Shown: positions 1-8,882 of the stretch, one piece after another
How positions within the stretch are numbered: position 1 is the first letter of the stretch
Layout: every line of letters begins with the position of its first letter
DNA from: Fusicatenibacter sp.
Lineage (GTDB): Bacteria > Bacillota > Clostridia > Lachnospirales > Lachnospiraceae
NCBI GenBank assembly: GCA_017887445.1
Contig: JAGHIA010000178.1
Location: 1-45,071 of the forward strand
DNA length: 45,071 nucleotides
Direction: 5' to 3'
Made by a program: the position numbers and the translations under genes
The notes under the pieces: generated by a model
Told to the model about the DNA's origin: nothing
Seen by the model: only the letters and a program-made list of their open reading frames with translations
Database searches by the model: none

Positions 1-3000
1 AACACCCAGGAAATAACAGTTACATACGGACAGACAGAAGCCAGAAAAATGCACCAAATGATCAACGACTTCCGAACCGGCGATGAGACCTGGGTATGGT
101 CTGAAGATGATACAACCAAGATAACGTATAAAAATCTGGGTACGCTTCAGTATGATCCGGCGCTGGAGGAGGTTGCCATGCAGAGGGCGGCAGAGATTGC
201 TGTCTATTATTCGCATACCAGACCTAACGGAAATGATTGTTATACTGCTTACCCGTCTGGATATTCCGCAATGGGAGAGAATATTGCCTGGGGACAAACA
301 TCAGCGGAACAAGTATTCATTGCATGGCGTGAGGATGATAAAAACTACGCCGGACAGGGACACCGTCGTAATATGCTGTCCTCAGATTTTAATGCCGTGG
401 GCATCGGGCATGTAACTTATAATGGTATCGATTACTGGACACAGGAATTTGGATACAGAACTGGTAGTGACATACTCATTCCCGAAGAGCCTTTTGACGG
501 AACGAAAACTGTTTCTATCAAAATGTCAGCCGACCCACAGACGGTAAGCAAAATGTCCCTCAATGGTCTATCGACAATCTATTACAGCAATGATAATGTC
601 CCGGATATTCTCCAGGGGTTTGCTTCCATGCTTTCGTCTGTTGAAATAACCACTGACAAAGATATGAGTTATACTCTCAACGCAGAATGGAAATACGATT
701 CGGCCAGCAATTCGCTGAAATTAAAAGATGGATCCTATACGCTTCCTTCAAACATTTCAGATACCAATGGCGTACTGGCAGCGGGAATCAAACTGCAGCG
801 CATAGACAATTCCTGGGATACAGAAAATCGCCCTGTAAAAAGCCGCACAATACATGAGGGAGAGACACTCAGCATCCCTTTGGATCCTGTATATTACAGC
901 AATTATATTACAGCGTATTCCTGGTACAAGCTTGAGAACGGCGTATTATCACAGATTCCAGGCGCCACAGGTGACACCTTAGAAATATCAGGAGTAAGCG
1001 CAGCGGACGCTGGAAGCTACGTTGCCATTTATATGGTTTATAGTGCAATGTGTATCACTCCGACCAAGACGGTTGCTTTTCATGAATGTTCGATCACTCC
1101 GGGAGTTGAAGCGACCTGTATTCAAAGCGGATTGACAGAAGGACGCTACTGCTCCATATGCCAGAAAGTGATCCAGGCACAGACGAAAATTCCTCCCACT
1201 GGACAACATACTGAGGAGATTATTCCGGCAGTTGCCGCCTCTTGTACAAAGCAAGGCCTGACAGAAGGAAAGAAATGTTCTGTATGTGGAGAAATCCTCA
1301 CCGAGCAAAAGGTTATTCCCGCAACAGGCCACCAGTGGAATGACGGCGAAGTGACGGAACCTGCGACCTGCACACAAGCAGGTACTAAGCTGTTTACCTG
1401 TACGGTTTGCGGTGATACAAAAACTGAGACGATTCCTGCGACAGGAAAGCATACATCTGTGACCGATCCGGCAGTAGCGCCAACCTGTACAAAAGCTGGT
1501 CTGACAGAAGGAAGCCACTGTTCCGTATGTGGAGAAATCTTCACCAAACAAGAATCCATTCCCGCGACTGGTCATAAGTGGAACGACGGAGTTGTGACAA
1601 AAGAAGCCACCTGCGCGGAAACCGGCGTTAAGCTGTTTACCTGTACAGTTTGCGGTGATACAAAAACCGAGACGCTTGCAACCACAGACGAACATACGCC
1701 AGTGACCGATCCAAAAGTTGATCCTACCTGTACAACCGACGGAAAGACGGAAGGAAGCCACTGCTCCATATGCGGAAAGGTTTTCACCAAACAAGAAACC
1801 ATTCCCGCTACTGGTCATAAGTGGGACGACGGTGTTGTGACAAAAGAAGCCACCTGCGCGGAAACCGGCATTAAGCTGTTTACCTGTACAGTTTGCGGTG
1901 ATACGAAAACCGAGACACTTCCAACCACAGACGAACATACACCAGTTACCGATTCTGAAATTAAGCCAACCTGTACAACGGATGGACTGACGAAAGGAAG
2001 CCACTGCTCTGTCTGCGGAAAAGTCCTCACCAAACAAGAGTCTATTCCTGCGACTGGTCATAAGTGGAACGACGGTGTTGTGACAAAAGAAGCCACCTGT
2101 GCGGAAACCGGCGTTAAGCTGTTTACCTGTACAGTCTGCGGCGATACGAAAACCGAGACACTTCCAACCACAGACGAACATACACCAGTGACCGATTCTG
2201 AAGTTGAGCCAACCTGTACAACGGATGGACTGACGAAAGGAAGTCACTGCTCTGTCTGCGGAAAAGTCATAACCAAACAAGAGAGTATTCCCGCAACAGG
2301 CCATCGCTGGGACGACGGTGTTGTAGCGAAAGAAGCGACTTGCGGGGAACCAGGTACTAAACTGTTTACCTGTACAGTCTGCGGTGATACGAAAACCGAA
2401 TCGATTCCTGCGACAGGAAATCATACTTCCGTGACCGATCCGGCAGTAGCGCCAACCTGTACAAAAGCCGGTCTAACAGAGGGAAGTCACTGTTCCGTTT
2501 GTCAAACCACACTTAAGGAACAGCAAGTAATAGAACCTCTTGGGCACGACTGGAACGACGGTGAAGTGACATCCGAAGCCAGCTGTACAGAAGCCGGAGC
2601 CATGCTGTATACATGCAACAGATGTAAAGCTACGAGAACTGTTGCTATAGACCCCGCCGGACATACACCGGAAGTGATCCCTGGCAAACCGGCCACCTGC
2701 AAGGAAACTGGTCTGAGCGATGGAAGCAAATGTTCTGTCTGCGGTGTGATCCTTGAAGAACAAACCGTCCTTCCGGTACTGACGGAACACTCCTGGAACC
2801 AGGGAACTGTGACAAAAGAAGCGACCTGCACGGAAGACGGCGAGATGCTGTACACCTGTACCGTTTGCGGAAAAACAAAAACCGCCGCAATAGATTCTTC
2901 AGGCCATAAGCCGGAGGTGATTCCAGGAAAACCGGCTACCTGCAAAGAAACCGGCCTGACTGATGGAAGTAAATGCTCCGTCTGCGGCGCGATTCTGGAA

Positions 3001-3723
3001 GAGCAGACCATCCTTCCGGTACTGACGGAACACTCCTGGAACGAAGGAACAATGACAAAAGAAGCAACCTGTACCGAAAACGGCGAGATGCTTTATACCT
3101 GTACAATCTGTGGAACGACAAAAACTGTCTCTGTAGAGCCTTCCGGCCATACACCGGAAGTAATCCCAGGAAAAGCAGCCACCTGCAAAGAAACCGGCCT
3201 GACCGATGGCAGCAAATGTTCCGTTTGCGGTGAAATCCTTGAAAACCAGGCAGTCCTTCCGGTACTGACGGAACACTCCTGGAATGACGGAACAACGACA
3301 AAAGCTGCGACCTGCACGGATAACGGCGAAGTGCTTTATACCTGTACTGTCTGCGGAACAACAAAAACAGATACGCTTGCAGCTGTGGGACATACAGTAA
3401 TCATTGACCCGGCAAAAGAACCAACTTACACAGAAGAAGGTTTGACAGAAGGAAGCCACTGCTCTGTCTGCGGACAGGTTCTGAAAGAACAGACCAAGAT
3501 TTCCAAACTGGAAGCTCCTCTTGATACGACCAAGATCACAGACGAAAACAAAACAAAGAATGAAACCAGTTCTGGCGACAAAGAAAAGACAAGCACAACG
3601 GTAAATACTGGTGATGAAACACAGTGGATCCCGACAGCGGTGCTGTTTCTCGCAAGTCTTTCTGTGGTTGTAGGCAGCATTACCGTCGAACTCAGGAGAA
3701 AACGCTCCAAATGGAACAGATAA
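1..3723 (+). CDS. Secreted CAP-domain protein with Ig-like domain and 20 CxxC modules (5' partial)
   Basis: The frame is open from base 1, so the true start and any signal peptide lie outside the window; 1240 residues are visible. In order: a CAP/SCP-PR1 domain (bases ~30-470, with YSHTRPNG, MGENIAWG, GHRRNML and YWTQEFG); a linker; an Ig-like domain (~840-1080, ending in the typical AADAGSY motif); then about 810 residues with 20 CxxC modules alternating between a GSHCSVCG type and a FTCTVCGDTKTE type. The best-preserved units repeat every 243 bp (81 codons). The C-terminus has VNTGDETQ, a hydrophobic segment (WIPTAVLFLASLSVVVGSI) and a basic tail, like a Gram-positive anchor but without a clear LPxTG. 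Probably displayed on the cell surface. CxxC pairs suggest metal binding or disulfides; the function of the repeats is unknown. Confidence 0.85.
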   Translation, partial: NTQEITVTYGQTEARKMHQMINDFRTGDETWVWSEDDTTKITYKNLGTLQYDPALEEVAMQRAAEIAVYYSHTRPNGNDCYTAYPSGYSAMGENIAWGQTSAEQVFIAWREDDKNYAGQGHRRNMLSSDFNAVGIGHVTYNGIDYWTQEFGYRTGSDILIPEEPFDGTKTVSIKMSADPQTVSKMSLNGLSTIYYSNDNVPDILQGFASMLSSVEITTDKDMSYTLNAEWKYDSASNSLKLKDGSYTLPSNISDTNGVLAAGIKLQRIDNSWDTENRPVKSRTIHEGETLSIPLDPVYYSNYITAYSWYKLENGVLSQIPGATGDTLEISGVSAADAGSYVAIYMVYSAMCITPTKTVAFHECSITPGVEATCIQSGLTEGRYCSICQKVIQAQTKIPPTGQHTEEIIPAVAASCTKQGLTEGKKCSVCGEILTEQKVIPATGHQWNDGEVTEPATCTQAGTKLFTCTVCGDTKTETIPATGKHTSVTDPAVAPTCTKAGLTEGSHCSVCGEIFTKQESIPATGHKWNDGVVTKEATCAETGVKLFTCTVCGDTKTETLATTDEHTPVTDPKVDPTCTTDGKTEGSHCSICGKVFTKQETIPATGHKWDDGVVTKEATCAETGIKLFTCTVCGDTKTETLPTTDEHTPVTDSEIKPTCTTDGLTKGSHCSVCGKVLTKQESIPATGHKWNDGVVTKEATCAETGVKLFTCTVCGDTKTETLPTTDEHTPVTDSEVEPTCTTDGLTKGSHCSVCGKVITKQESIPATGHRWDDGVVAKEATCGEPGTKLFTCTVCGDTKTESIPATGNHTSVTDPAVAPTCTKAGLTEGSHCSVCQTTLKEQQVIEPLGHDWNDGEVTSEASCTEAGAMLYTCNRCKATRTVAIDPAGHTPEVIPGKPATCKETGLSDGSKCSVCGVILEEQTVLPVLTEHSWNQGTVTKEATCTEDGEMLYTCTVCGKTKTAAIDSSGHKPEVIPGKPATCKETGLTDGSKCSVCGAILEEQTILPVLTEHSWNEGTMTKEATCTENGEMLYTCTICGTTKTVSVEPSGHTPEVIPGKAATCKETGLTDGSKCSVCGEILENQAVLPVLTEHSWNDGTTTKAATCTDNGEVLYTCTVCGTTKTDTLAAVGHTVIIDPAKEPTYTEEGLTEGSHCSVCGQVLKEQTKISKLEAPLDTTKITDENKTKNETSSGDKEKTSTTVNTGDETQWIPTAVLFLASLSVVVGSITVELRRKRSKWNR
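1084..3510 (+). repeat. Coding tandem repeat of CxxC modules, 243-bp period at its core
   Basis: The segment GGTCATAAGTGG recurs at about 1570, 1813 and 2056, giving an exact 243-bp period. Towards the 3' end the units diverge to a second subtype with LPVLTEHSWN and KPATCKETGL. Within the most similar units (about 1570-2300) the DNA is nearly identical, which suggests recent unit duplication or gene conversion. Copy number is likely to vary between strains. Confidence 0.85.
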
Positions 3724-3796
3724 GACACTGATCTGACTCACTGAGGATACGGCGATCCGTCAACAAAGTGATCAAAATTTTATAAAAGCACACAAC

Positions 3797-3838
3797 AAAC
3801 AGGCTGACGCACATATCACTGCATGCGTCAGCCTGTTT
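3797..3838. terminator. Bidirectional terminator between CAP gene and cbiD
   Basis: Perfect 15-bp inverted repeat (AAACAGGCTGACGCA, 12-nt loop, TGCGTCAGCCTGTTT) between two convergent genes. T runs occur at the ends in both directions, so it could stop transcription of both the CAP gene and the hemA-cbiD operon. The remaining intergenic stretch to 3998 holds further short hairpins (3861-3882, 3889-3904 and about 3938-3956) and no gene that I can support. Confidence 0.75.
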
Positions 3839-3998
3839 ATTCCCGCGAGCAACGAGCCAGGCAGCCACAGCCCAGGCTGCCTTCTCTTGCCGCAAGCGGC
3901 AATTCACCTTGTGTTTGCATGGATATTTGGCGGTGCTGTGTGCCAGTGGCACACGTTAAGCATTGTACTAATCACTTCGTGCGACAGTCCCTTACTTT

Positions 3999-5168
3999 TT
4001 ATCCTTCTTTTCTGTAAAACTTTTCTATCATATTTCCCGCGCCTGCGCTCTCTCCCAGTACGCCCAGCCGGCTGGAAAAGACAATGGCTTCCGTGCGAAG
4101 CTTTCCCTCCGTGTGATGCTGCATATAAAAGACGATCCGCCGCATCATTTCCTCCATGGTATCCTCCAGACATCCGGCGTTCTTTAAGGCCTCCACCGCT
4201 TCCTCGGTGGTATCTGTCCCCAGAATCTTCTGCACCGTCTCCAGGGAAGCGCCGCTGCGCGCCGCCTGTGCCGCCAGAAGCTCCGCGCGGCAGTCCGCCT
4301 GATGGGAATGTGTATTCATAATGCCCCCGGACACTTTGATAAATTTTCCGATGTGAGCCACAAACAGGACTCCCTCGAACCCCATCTCAACAGCCATCTC
4401 CAGGGAAGCGCCCACATAATTGCTGCATTTCACCGCCAGCTCCGTGTCCACCTGCGGATATCTGGCGAGAAAATCTTCTCCGTAATTTCCCGGCACCATC
4501 AGAAGATATCTGTCCCCTGCGGCGCGCCGCAATTCCATCTCCACGCGGATGGTGGCGATCAGCGCTTCCTCGCTCATAGGCATCACGATACCGCTGGTGC
4601 CAAGAATGGAAATCCCGCCCACGATGCCAAGCCGCGGATTGAATGTCCGTTTGGCTGTCTCTTCTCCCCCCGGAACGGAGATCACCACCTGGAGTCTGCC
4701 AATATATCCCGCCTTCTCCATGGCGCCAAGTACCTGTTCGCGTATCATTGCCCGGGGAACCCGGTTGATGGCCGCAGCTCCGGGCGGCTGATCCAGTCCC
4801 GGCCTGGTAACACGGCCCACACCCTCGCCGCCGTCGATAACCACCTCCTGCCCGGAAACACTTTCCCGGCAATGGAGCCTGCTAACGGTAGCCAGAATCC
4901 ACAGTCCGTGGGTCACATCCGGATCATCGCCGCCGTCCTTTTGCACCCCGCAGGTCACTTCCGTTTCGCTTTCCCGAAAAAAACGGACCGGAAGGCAGAG
5001 ACGGATCCCTTTCGGTGTCATCAGCTCCACGCAGTCCGGTCGCTTTTTGGTCAGAAGACATTCGGCCGCGGCCCGCGCCGCAGCCGCGGCGCAGGAGCCT
5101 GTGGTGTATCCCAGACGGAGTTTCTTTCCGCCCTTTACAAGATAGGCTTCTTCCAGACCTGTTTTCAT
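3999..5168 (-). CDS. cbiD: Cobalt-precorrin-5B C1-methyltransferase CbiD
   Basis: 389 residues, full length for CbiD. The N-terminus carries the family signature LRLGYTTGSCAAAAARAA, followed by the DVTHG and FEGVLFVAHIGKFIKVSGG regions typical of the family. CbiD acts in the anaerobic (early cobalt insertion) branch of cobalamin synthesis, using SAM to methylate C1 of cobalt-precorrin-5B. It is the last gene of the hemA operon; its ATG overlaps the hemL stop (ATGA), with GGAG about 11 nt upstream. No other cbi gene is in the window, so the rest of the corrin pathway must be elsewhere. Its position suggests the operon feeds precorrin/cobamide synthesis rather than heme. Confidence 0.93.
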   Translation of the reverse strand: MKTGLEEAYLVKGGKKLRLGYTTGSCAAAAARAAAECLLTKKRPDCVELMTPKGIRLCLPVRFFRESETEVTCGVQKDGGDDPDVTHGLWILATVSRLHCRESVSGQEVVIDGGEGVGRVTRPGLDQPPGAAAINRVPRAMIREQVLGAMEKAGYIGRLQVVISVPGGEETAKRTFNPRLGIVGGISILGTSGIVMPMSEEALIATIRVEMELRRAAGDRYLLMVPGNYGEDFLARYPQVDTELAVKCSNYVGASLEMAVEMGFEGVLFVAHIGKFIKVSGGIMNTHSHQADCRAELLAAQAARSGASLETVQKILGTDTTEEAVEALKNAGCLEDTMEEMMRRIVFYMQHHTEGKLRTEAIVFSSRLGVLGESAGAGNMIEKFYRKEG

Positions 5169-6460
5169 TTCTTTTTCTGCTCCTTCAGATAATCTTCCAC
5201 CGTGTTCAGTGTATCGTCGATGATTGCGTCCGTATGGGCCGCAGACAGGAACATCGCCTCAAACTGGGAGGACGCCAGGTGGAATCCATGGTTGATCATC
5301 CAGGAAAAATAGTCGGCAAACGCTGCGGTGTCCGAGGTCTTGGCCTGCGTATAATCGCTCACTTCCGAAGACGTACAGAACATGCATCCCAGCGAATCCA
5401 CATAATTCACCGTATACGGCACCTGATACTGGCCCAGCAGTTCCTGCATCCCTTTGAACAGCCGCTCGCCCTTTGCCGTCAGATCCGTGTAAAGCTCCGG
5501 ATGGTGGTAAAGATAACTCAGCTGGGTCAGTCCCGCCGCCATAGCCACCGGGTTTCCGCTTAAGGTTCCCGCCTGATAGACCGGTCCGCAGGGAGCCACC
5601 ATCTGCATGATCTCTTTCCGCCCGCCGTAAGCGCCCACCGGCATTCCGGCTCCGATAATTTTTCCGTAAGTGATCAGATCCGGACGCACCTGGTACTTGC
5701 CGGACGCACCGGTAAATCCAAGGCGGAAGCCTGTGATCACCTCGTCAAAGATCAACAGCGCCTGATGCTTGTCGCACAGGCGGCGCAGTCCCTCAAGGAA
5801 TCCTTCCTTGGGAGGCACAACACCCATATTGGCCGCCACAGGCTCCACGATCACCGCCGCCACCTGATCCTGGTTTGCGTCCAGCAGCTCTTCCACGCTG
5901 TCCAGATCGTTGTACACCGCCGACAGGGTATCCTCGGTACAGCCTTTGGGAACACCCGCGCTGTCCGGGATCCCGGCAGTCATCACCCCGGAACCGGCTT
6001 TTACCAGCAGGCAGTCGCTGTGACCGTGATAGCATCCCATAAATTTGATGATCTTATTCCGTCCGGTAAATCCACGCGCCGCGCGGACCGCGCTCATCAC
6101 TGCCTCCGTGCCGGAATTTACCATACGGACCATCTCGATGGCCGGAACATGCCCGCAGATAAATTTCGCCATCTCCACTTCCACTTCCGTAGCCGCGCCG
6201 AAGCTGAGCCCGTTGTCGCAGGCCCGCACCACCGCGTTTAACACTTCCTGGTTGTTATGGCCCAGGATCATCGGTCCCCAGGAGCACACATAATCCACAT
6301 ACTGGTTGCCGTCCGCATCGAAAACATACGGCCCGGTAGCTCCCTGGATAAACCGGGGACTCATGTGAACGTTTCCGTAGGCCCGTACCGGGGAGTTGAC
6401 ACCGCCCGGGATATATTTCACCGCTTCTTCAAATAGTTTCTCAGATTTTTCTGTCTTCAT
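5165..6460 (-). CDS. hemL: Glutamate-1-semialdehyde 2,1-aminomutase
   Basis: Class-III PLP aminotransferase fold, 431 residues from MKTEKSEKLFEEA. It converts glutamate-1-semialdehyde to 5-aminolevulinate, the second step of the C5 pathway after HemA. Visible motifs: GGVNSPVRA near the N-terminus, MVNSGTEAVMSA, the PLP-aspartate region IFDEVITGFR, and the PLP lysine in TYGKIIGAGMPVG. An in-frame ATG further upstream (6526) exists, but the family N-terminus and the GAGG-type ribosome binding site upstream support 6460. This start overlaps the end of the hemC fusion gene by 20 bp, and the stop overlaps cbiD, so translational coupling is likely. Confidence 0.95.
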   Translation of the reverse strand: MKTEKSEKLFEEAVKYIPGGVNSPVRAYGNVHMSPRFIQGATGPYVFDADGNQYVDYVCSWGPMILGHNNQEVLNAVVRACDNGLSFGAATEVEVEMAKFICGHVPAIEMVRMVNSGTEAVMSAVRAARGFTGRNKIIKFMGCYHGHSDCLLVKAGSGVMTAGIPDSAGVPKGCTEDTLSAVYNDLDSVEELLDANQDQVAAVIVEPVAANMGVVPPKEGFLEGLRRLCDKHQALLIFDEVITGFRLGFTGASGKYQVRPDLITYGKIIGAGMPVGAYGGRKEIMQMVAPCGPVYQAGTLSGNPVAMAAGLTQLSYLYHHPELYTDLTAKGERLFKGMQELLGQYQVPYTVNYVDSLGCMFCTSSEVSDYTQAKTSDTAAFADYFSWMINHGFHLASSQFEAMFLSAAHTDAIIDDTLNTVEDYLKEQKKK

Positions 6461-8882
6461 CCTGTCCTCTTTCTGACGCCCCTGTGGCGCTCTTTTTATG
6501 ATACACCTGTTCCACGCAGTCCGCAAGGCTGTCCAACGTCGCCTTTTCGGCGATCGCTGTCTTCATGCCGGCCGCCTCCGCTTCCGCAGCTGTCTGCCGG
6601 CCGATGCACACCGCCGTCACACGTCCCGGGTCCATGGACGGCGCAGCCGCCAGAAATCCCCGCACCGTGGACGCGCTGGTAAACACAGCCAGCGTCACTG
6701 CTCCGTCTTCAAACAGCTTTGCCGCGTCCAGAACCTCCGATCCGGTATAGCCGGTTTCGTAAACCGGGAGATCGTCCACTGTCAGGTCCTGGCGTCTGGC
6801 CAGCGCCTCCAGCAGTTCCTTCGAACCTGCAGCCGCCCGCGGTAGCAGGATTTTGTCCCAAAAATCACAGTTATCCGCCAGCGCCAGTCCCAGGTGCCAG
6901 CCGTCGTAAACCTCCGGCACCAGATCCGCCCGGATGCCGTATCCGGCCAGAGCTTTTTTCGTCCCCTCGCCAATGGCCGCGAACTTCTGTCCCGCCAGGG
7001 CCCGCACGTCACGGCCGCTGTTCAGCAGCTCGTCAAAAAATACCCGCACCCCATAGGGACTGGTAAAAGCGATCCACTGATAGCTCCCGATCCGCTCAAA
7101 GGCCTCCCGCAGTCTGGTCAGGTCCCCGGCCGGCGCCGTCTCGATGGACGGAAGTTCCAAAACCTCCGCTCCTTTTTCCCGCAGCAGACGGCTCATCCTG
7201 CCGGAACGGTCCCGCGGCCGCGTCACGACCACCCGGCAGCCGGCCAGAGGAAGTTTCTCATACCAGGAAAACTCCCGGTGAAGGGCGCATACGTCTCCCA
7301 CCACGATAATGGCAGGAGTCACAACCCCCTGTTCCTTCACAATACGCTCCATCTCTCCCACCGTGCCATCCAGACATTTCTGGAAGGCGGTCGTGCCCCG
7401 GGAAAGGACCGCGCAGGGCATATCCGGCCGCATACCTGCCGCCAGCAGCCCCTGCATGATTGCAGGCAGCGCGGAAATTCCCATCAGAAACACCAGTGTT
7501 CCCCTGGTCCGCACCAGCGCCTCAAAATCAATCTTCAGCGGCTCCCCCTTCTTCTGATGTCCCGTGATGATATGGACGGAAGAACAGAAGTCTCTGTGGG
7601 TCACAGGGATCCCATTGTAGGCCGGCACCGCGATGGCCGATGTGATGCCCGGAACGATCTCATAGGGAATCCCGTTGGCCGCCAGAAGCTCCAGCTCCTC
7701 GCCGCCGCGTCCAAACAGAAACGGGTCCCCGCCCTTCAGGCGCACCACCCGCTGTCCTGCTTGAGCTTCCTCCAGCAGCACCTGGTTGATCTGTTCCTGG
7801 GGCATGGTATGATTTCCCGCGCGCTTGCCCACATTGATCGTCTTCACATGGGGGGGAATCAGCGCCAGAACACCGTCGCCCACCAGGCTGTCGTAGACCA
7901 CAACCTGTGCCTGCTCCAGCGCACGGGCGCCTTTCAGCGTCAGAAGACCAGCGTCTCCCGGTCCGGCGCCTACCAGCCAGACTTTTCCCGCCGGTCTGCC
8001 CTTTGCCGCTTTTTTCTCCAGAAACTGTTCTGCCAGCTTCTGTCCGATGGTTTCCGCTTCCGCGGCATTTCCTGAGAGGACTGCCGTCTCATACTGGTCC
8101 CCGTCTCCCGCGTAATACAGGCCGGTCAAGGTCAGCCGCTGATCCTCGATCACCGCGTGGGCGGCCACCGGAGAGGAGCACCCCCCGTCCAGCGCCCGCA
8201 CAAAGGCCCGCTCTGCCAGCGCCGCCAGCCGCGCGTTCTGGTCGCCATAGCCGTCCAGATAGCTGTAATCCTGCCCCTGCCTTCCCTGAACCGCCAGAAT
8301 TCCCTGGCCTGCCGCCGGGATCACCTCGTCCACGGAAAAATACCGGCTGATCCGGTGTTCCAGTCCCATCCGCTTCACTCCCGCGCCTGCCAGAATCAGC
8401 GCGGAATACTGGCCCTCATCCAGCTTTCTCAGCCGCGTGACCACATTCCCCCGCACGCTCTCAAATACCGCCTGCGGGTACAGCCGTTTCAGCTGCAGTA
8501 CCCTTCGCAGACTGGAAGTTCCGATGGGTTTGGAAAAATCGATCTCCTTGGCGCCTTCGGGAAGGATCAGCACATCCCGCTCGTCCTCCCTCTGAGAATA
8601 CGCCACCACCGGAAGCTCACCGGACACCTCCATGGGCAGATCCTTCAGACTATGTACTGACAGATCTGTTCTTCCATCCAGCAGCGCCCGGTCCAGTTCC
8701 TTGACAAAGAGCCCTTTGCCTCCCACCTGCGCCAGGGGACGGTCCAGAATGATATCGCCGGTGGTTTTCATGGTCACGATGGAAACCTCGGCTTCCGGCA
8801 CATGTTCGGTCAGCCAGCGCTGCACCATCTCACTTTGGATAACCGCCAGCCTGCTCTCCCTGCTGCCAATGCGAATTTTCAT
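6441..8882 (-). CDS. hemC-cobA-hemD: Trifunctional HemC-CobA-HemD fusion
   Basis: One 813-residue reading frame with three enzymes. Residues 1 to ~290 are porphobilinogen deaminase: start MKIRIGSRESRLA, the catalytic Asp in HSLKDLP (~82), and the dipyrromethane cofactor Cys in ALDGGCSSPVAAHA (~235). Residues ~300-540 are uroporphyrinogen-III C-methyltransferase (CobA/SUMT): VWLVGAGPGDAGLLTLKG, RLKGGDPFLFGRGGEE, VPGITSA, GIPVTHR. Residues ~545-800 are uroporphyrinogen-III synthase: VVVTRPRDRSG, WIAFTSPYGVRVFF, FTSASTVRGF. Together they turn porphobilinogen into precorrin-2 through hydroxymethylbilane and uroporphyrinogen III. The start overlaps the hemA stop by 4 bp. HemD-CobA fusions are known in clostridia; adding HemC makes this a complete channel. 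All key residues look intact. Confidence 0.93.
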   Translation of the reverse strand: MKIRIGSRESRLAVIQSEMVQRWLTEHVPEAEVSIVTMKTTGDIILDRPLAQVGGKGLFVKELDRALLDGRTDLSVHSLKDLPMEVSGELPVVAYSQREDERDVLILPEGAKEIDFSKPIGTSSLRRVLQLKRLYPQAVFESVRGNVVTRLRKLDEGQYSALILAGAGVKRMGLEHRISRYFSVDEVIPAAGQGILAVQGRQGQDYSYLDGYGDQNARLAALAERAFVRALDGGCSSPVAAHAVIEDQRLTLTGLYYAGDGDQYETAVLSGNAAEAETIGQKLAEQFLEKKAAKGRPAGKVWLVGAGPGDAGLLTLKGARALEQAQVVVYDSLVGDGVLALIPPHVKTINVGKRAGNHTMPQEQINQVLLEEAQAGQRVVRLKGGDPFLFGRGGEELELLAANGIPYEIVPGITSAIAVPAYNGIPVTHRDFCSSVHIITGHQKKGEPLKIDFEALVRTRGTLVFLMGISALPAIMQGLLAAGMRPDMPCAVLSRGTTAFQKCLDGTVGEMERIVKEQGVVTPAIIVVGDVCALHREFSWYEKLPLAGCRVVVTRPRDRSGRMSRLLREKGAEVLELPSIETAPAGDLTRLREAFERIGSYQWIAFTSPYGVRVFFDELLNSGRDVRALAGQKFAAIGEGTKKALAGYGIRADLVPEVYDGWHLGLALADNCDFWDKILLPRAAAGSKELLEALARRQDLTVDDLPVYETGYTGSEVLDAAKLFEDGAVTLAVFTSASTVRGFLAAAPSMDPGRVTAVCIGRQTAAEAEAAGMKTAIAEKATLDSLADCVEQVYHKKSATGASERGQDEDRKI

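Noticed and set aside
988-2424. 478-residue antisense reading frame over the CAP protein repeats
   Set aside because: It arises from the repeated Cys-rich coding units on the other strand; composition follows the repeat and no domain is recognised.
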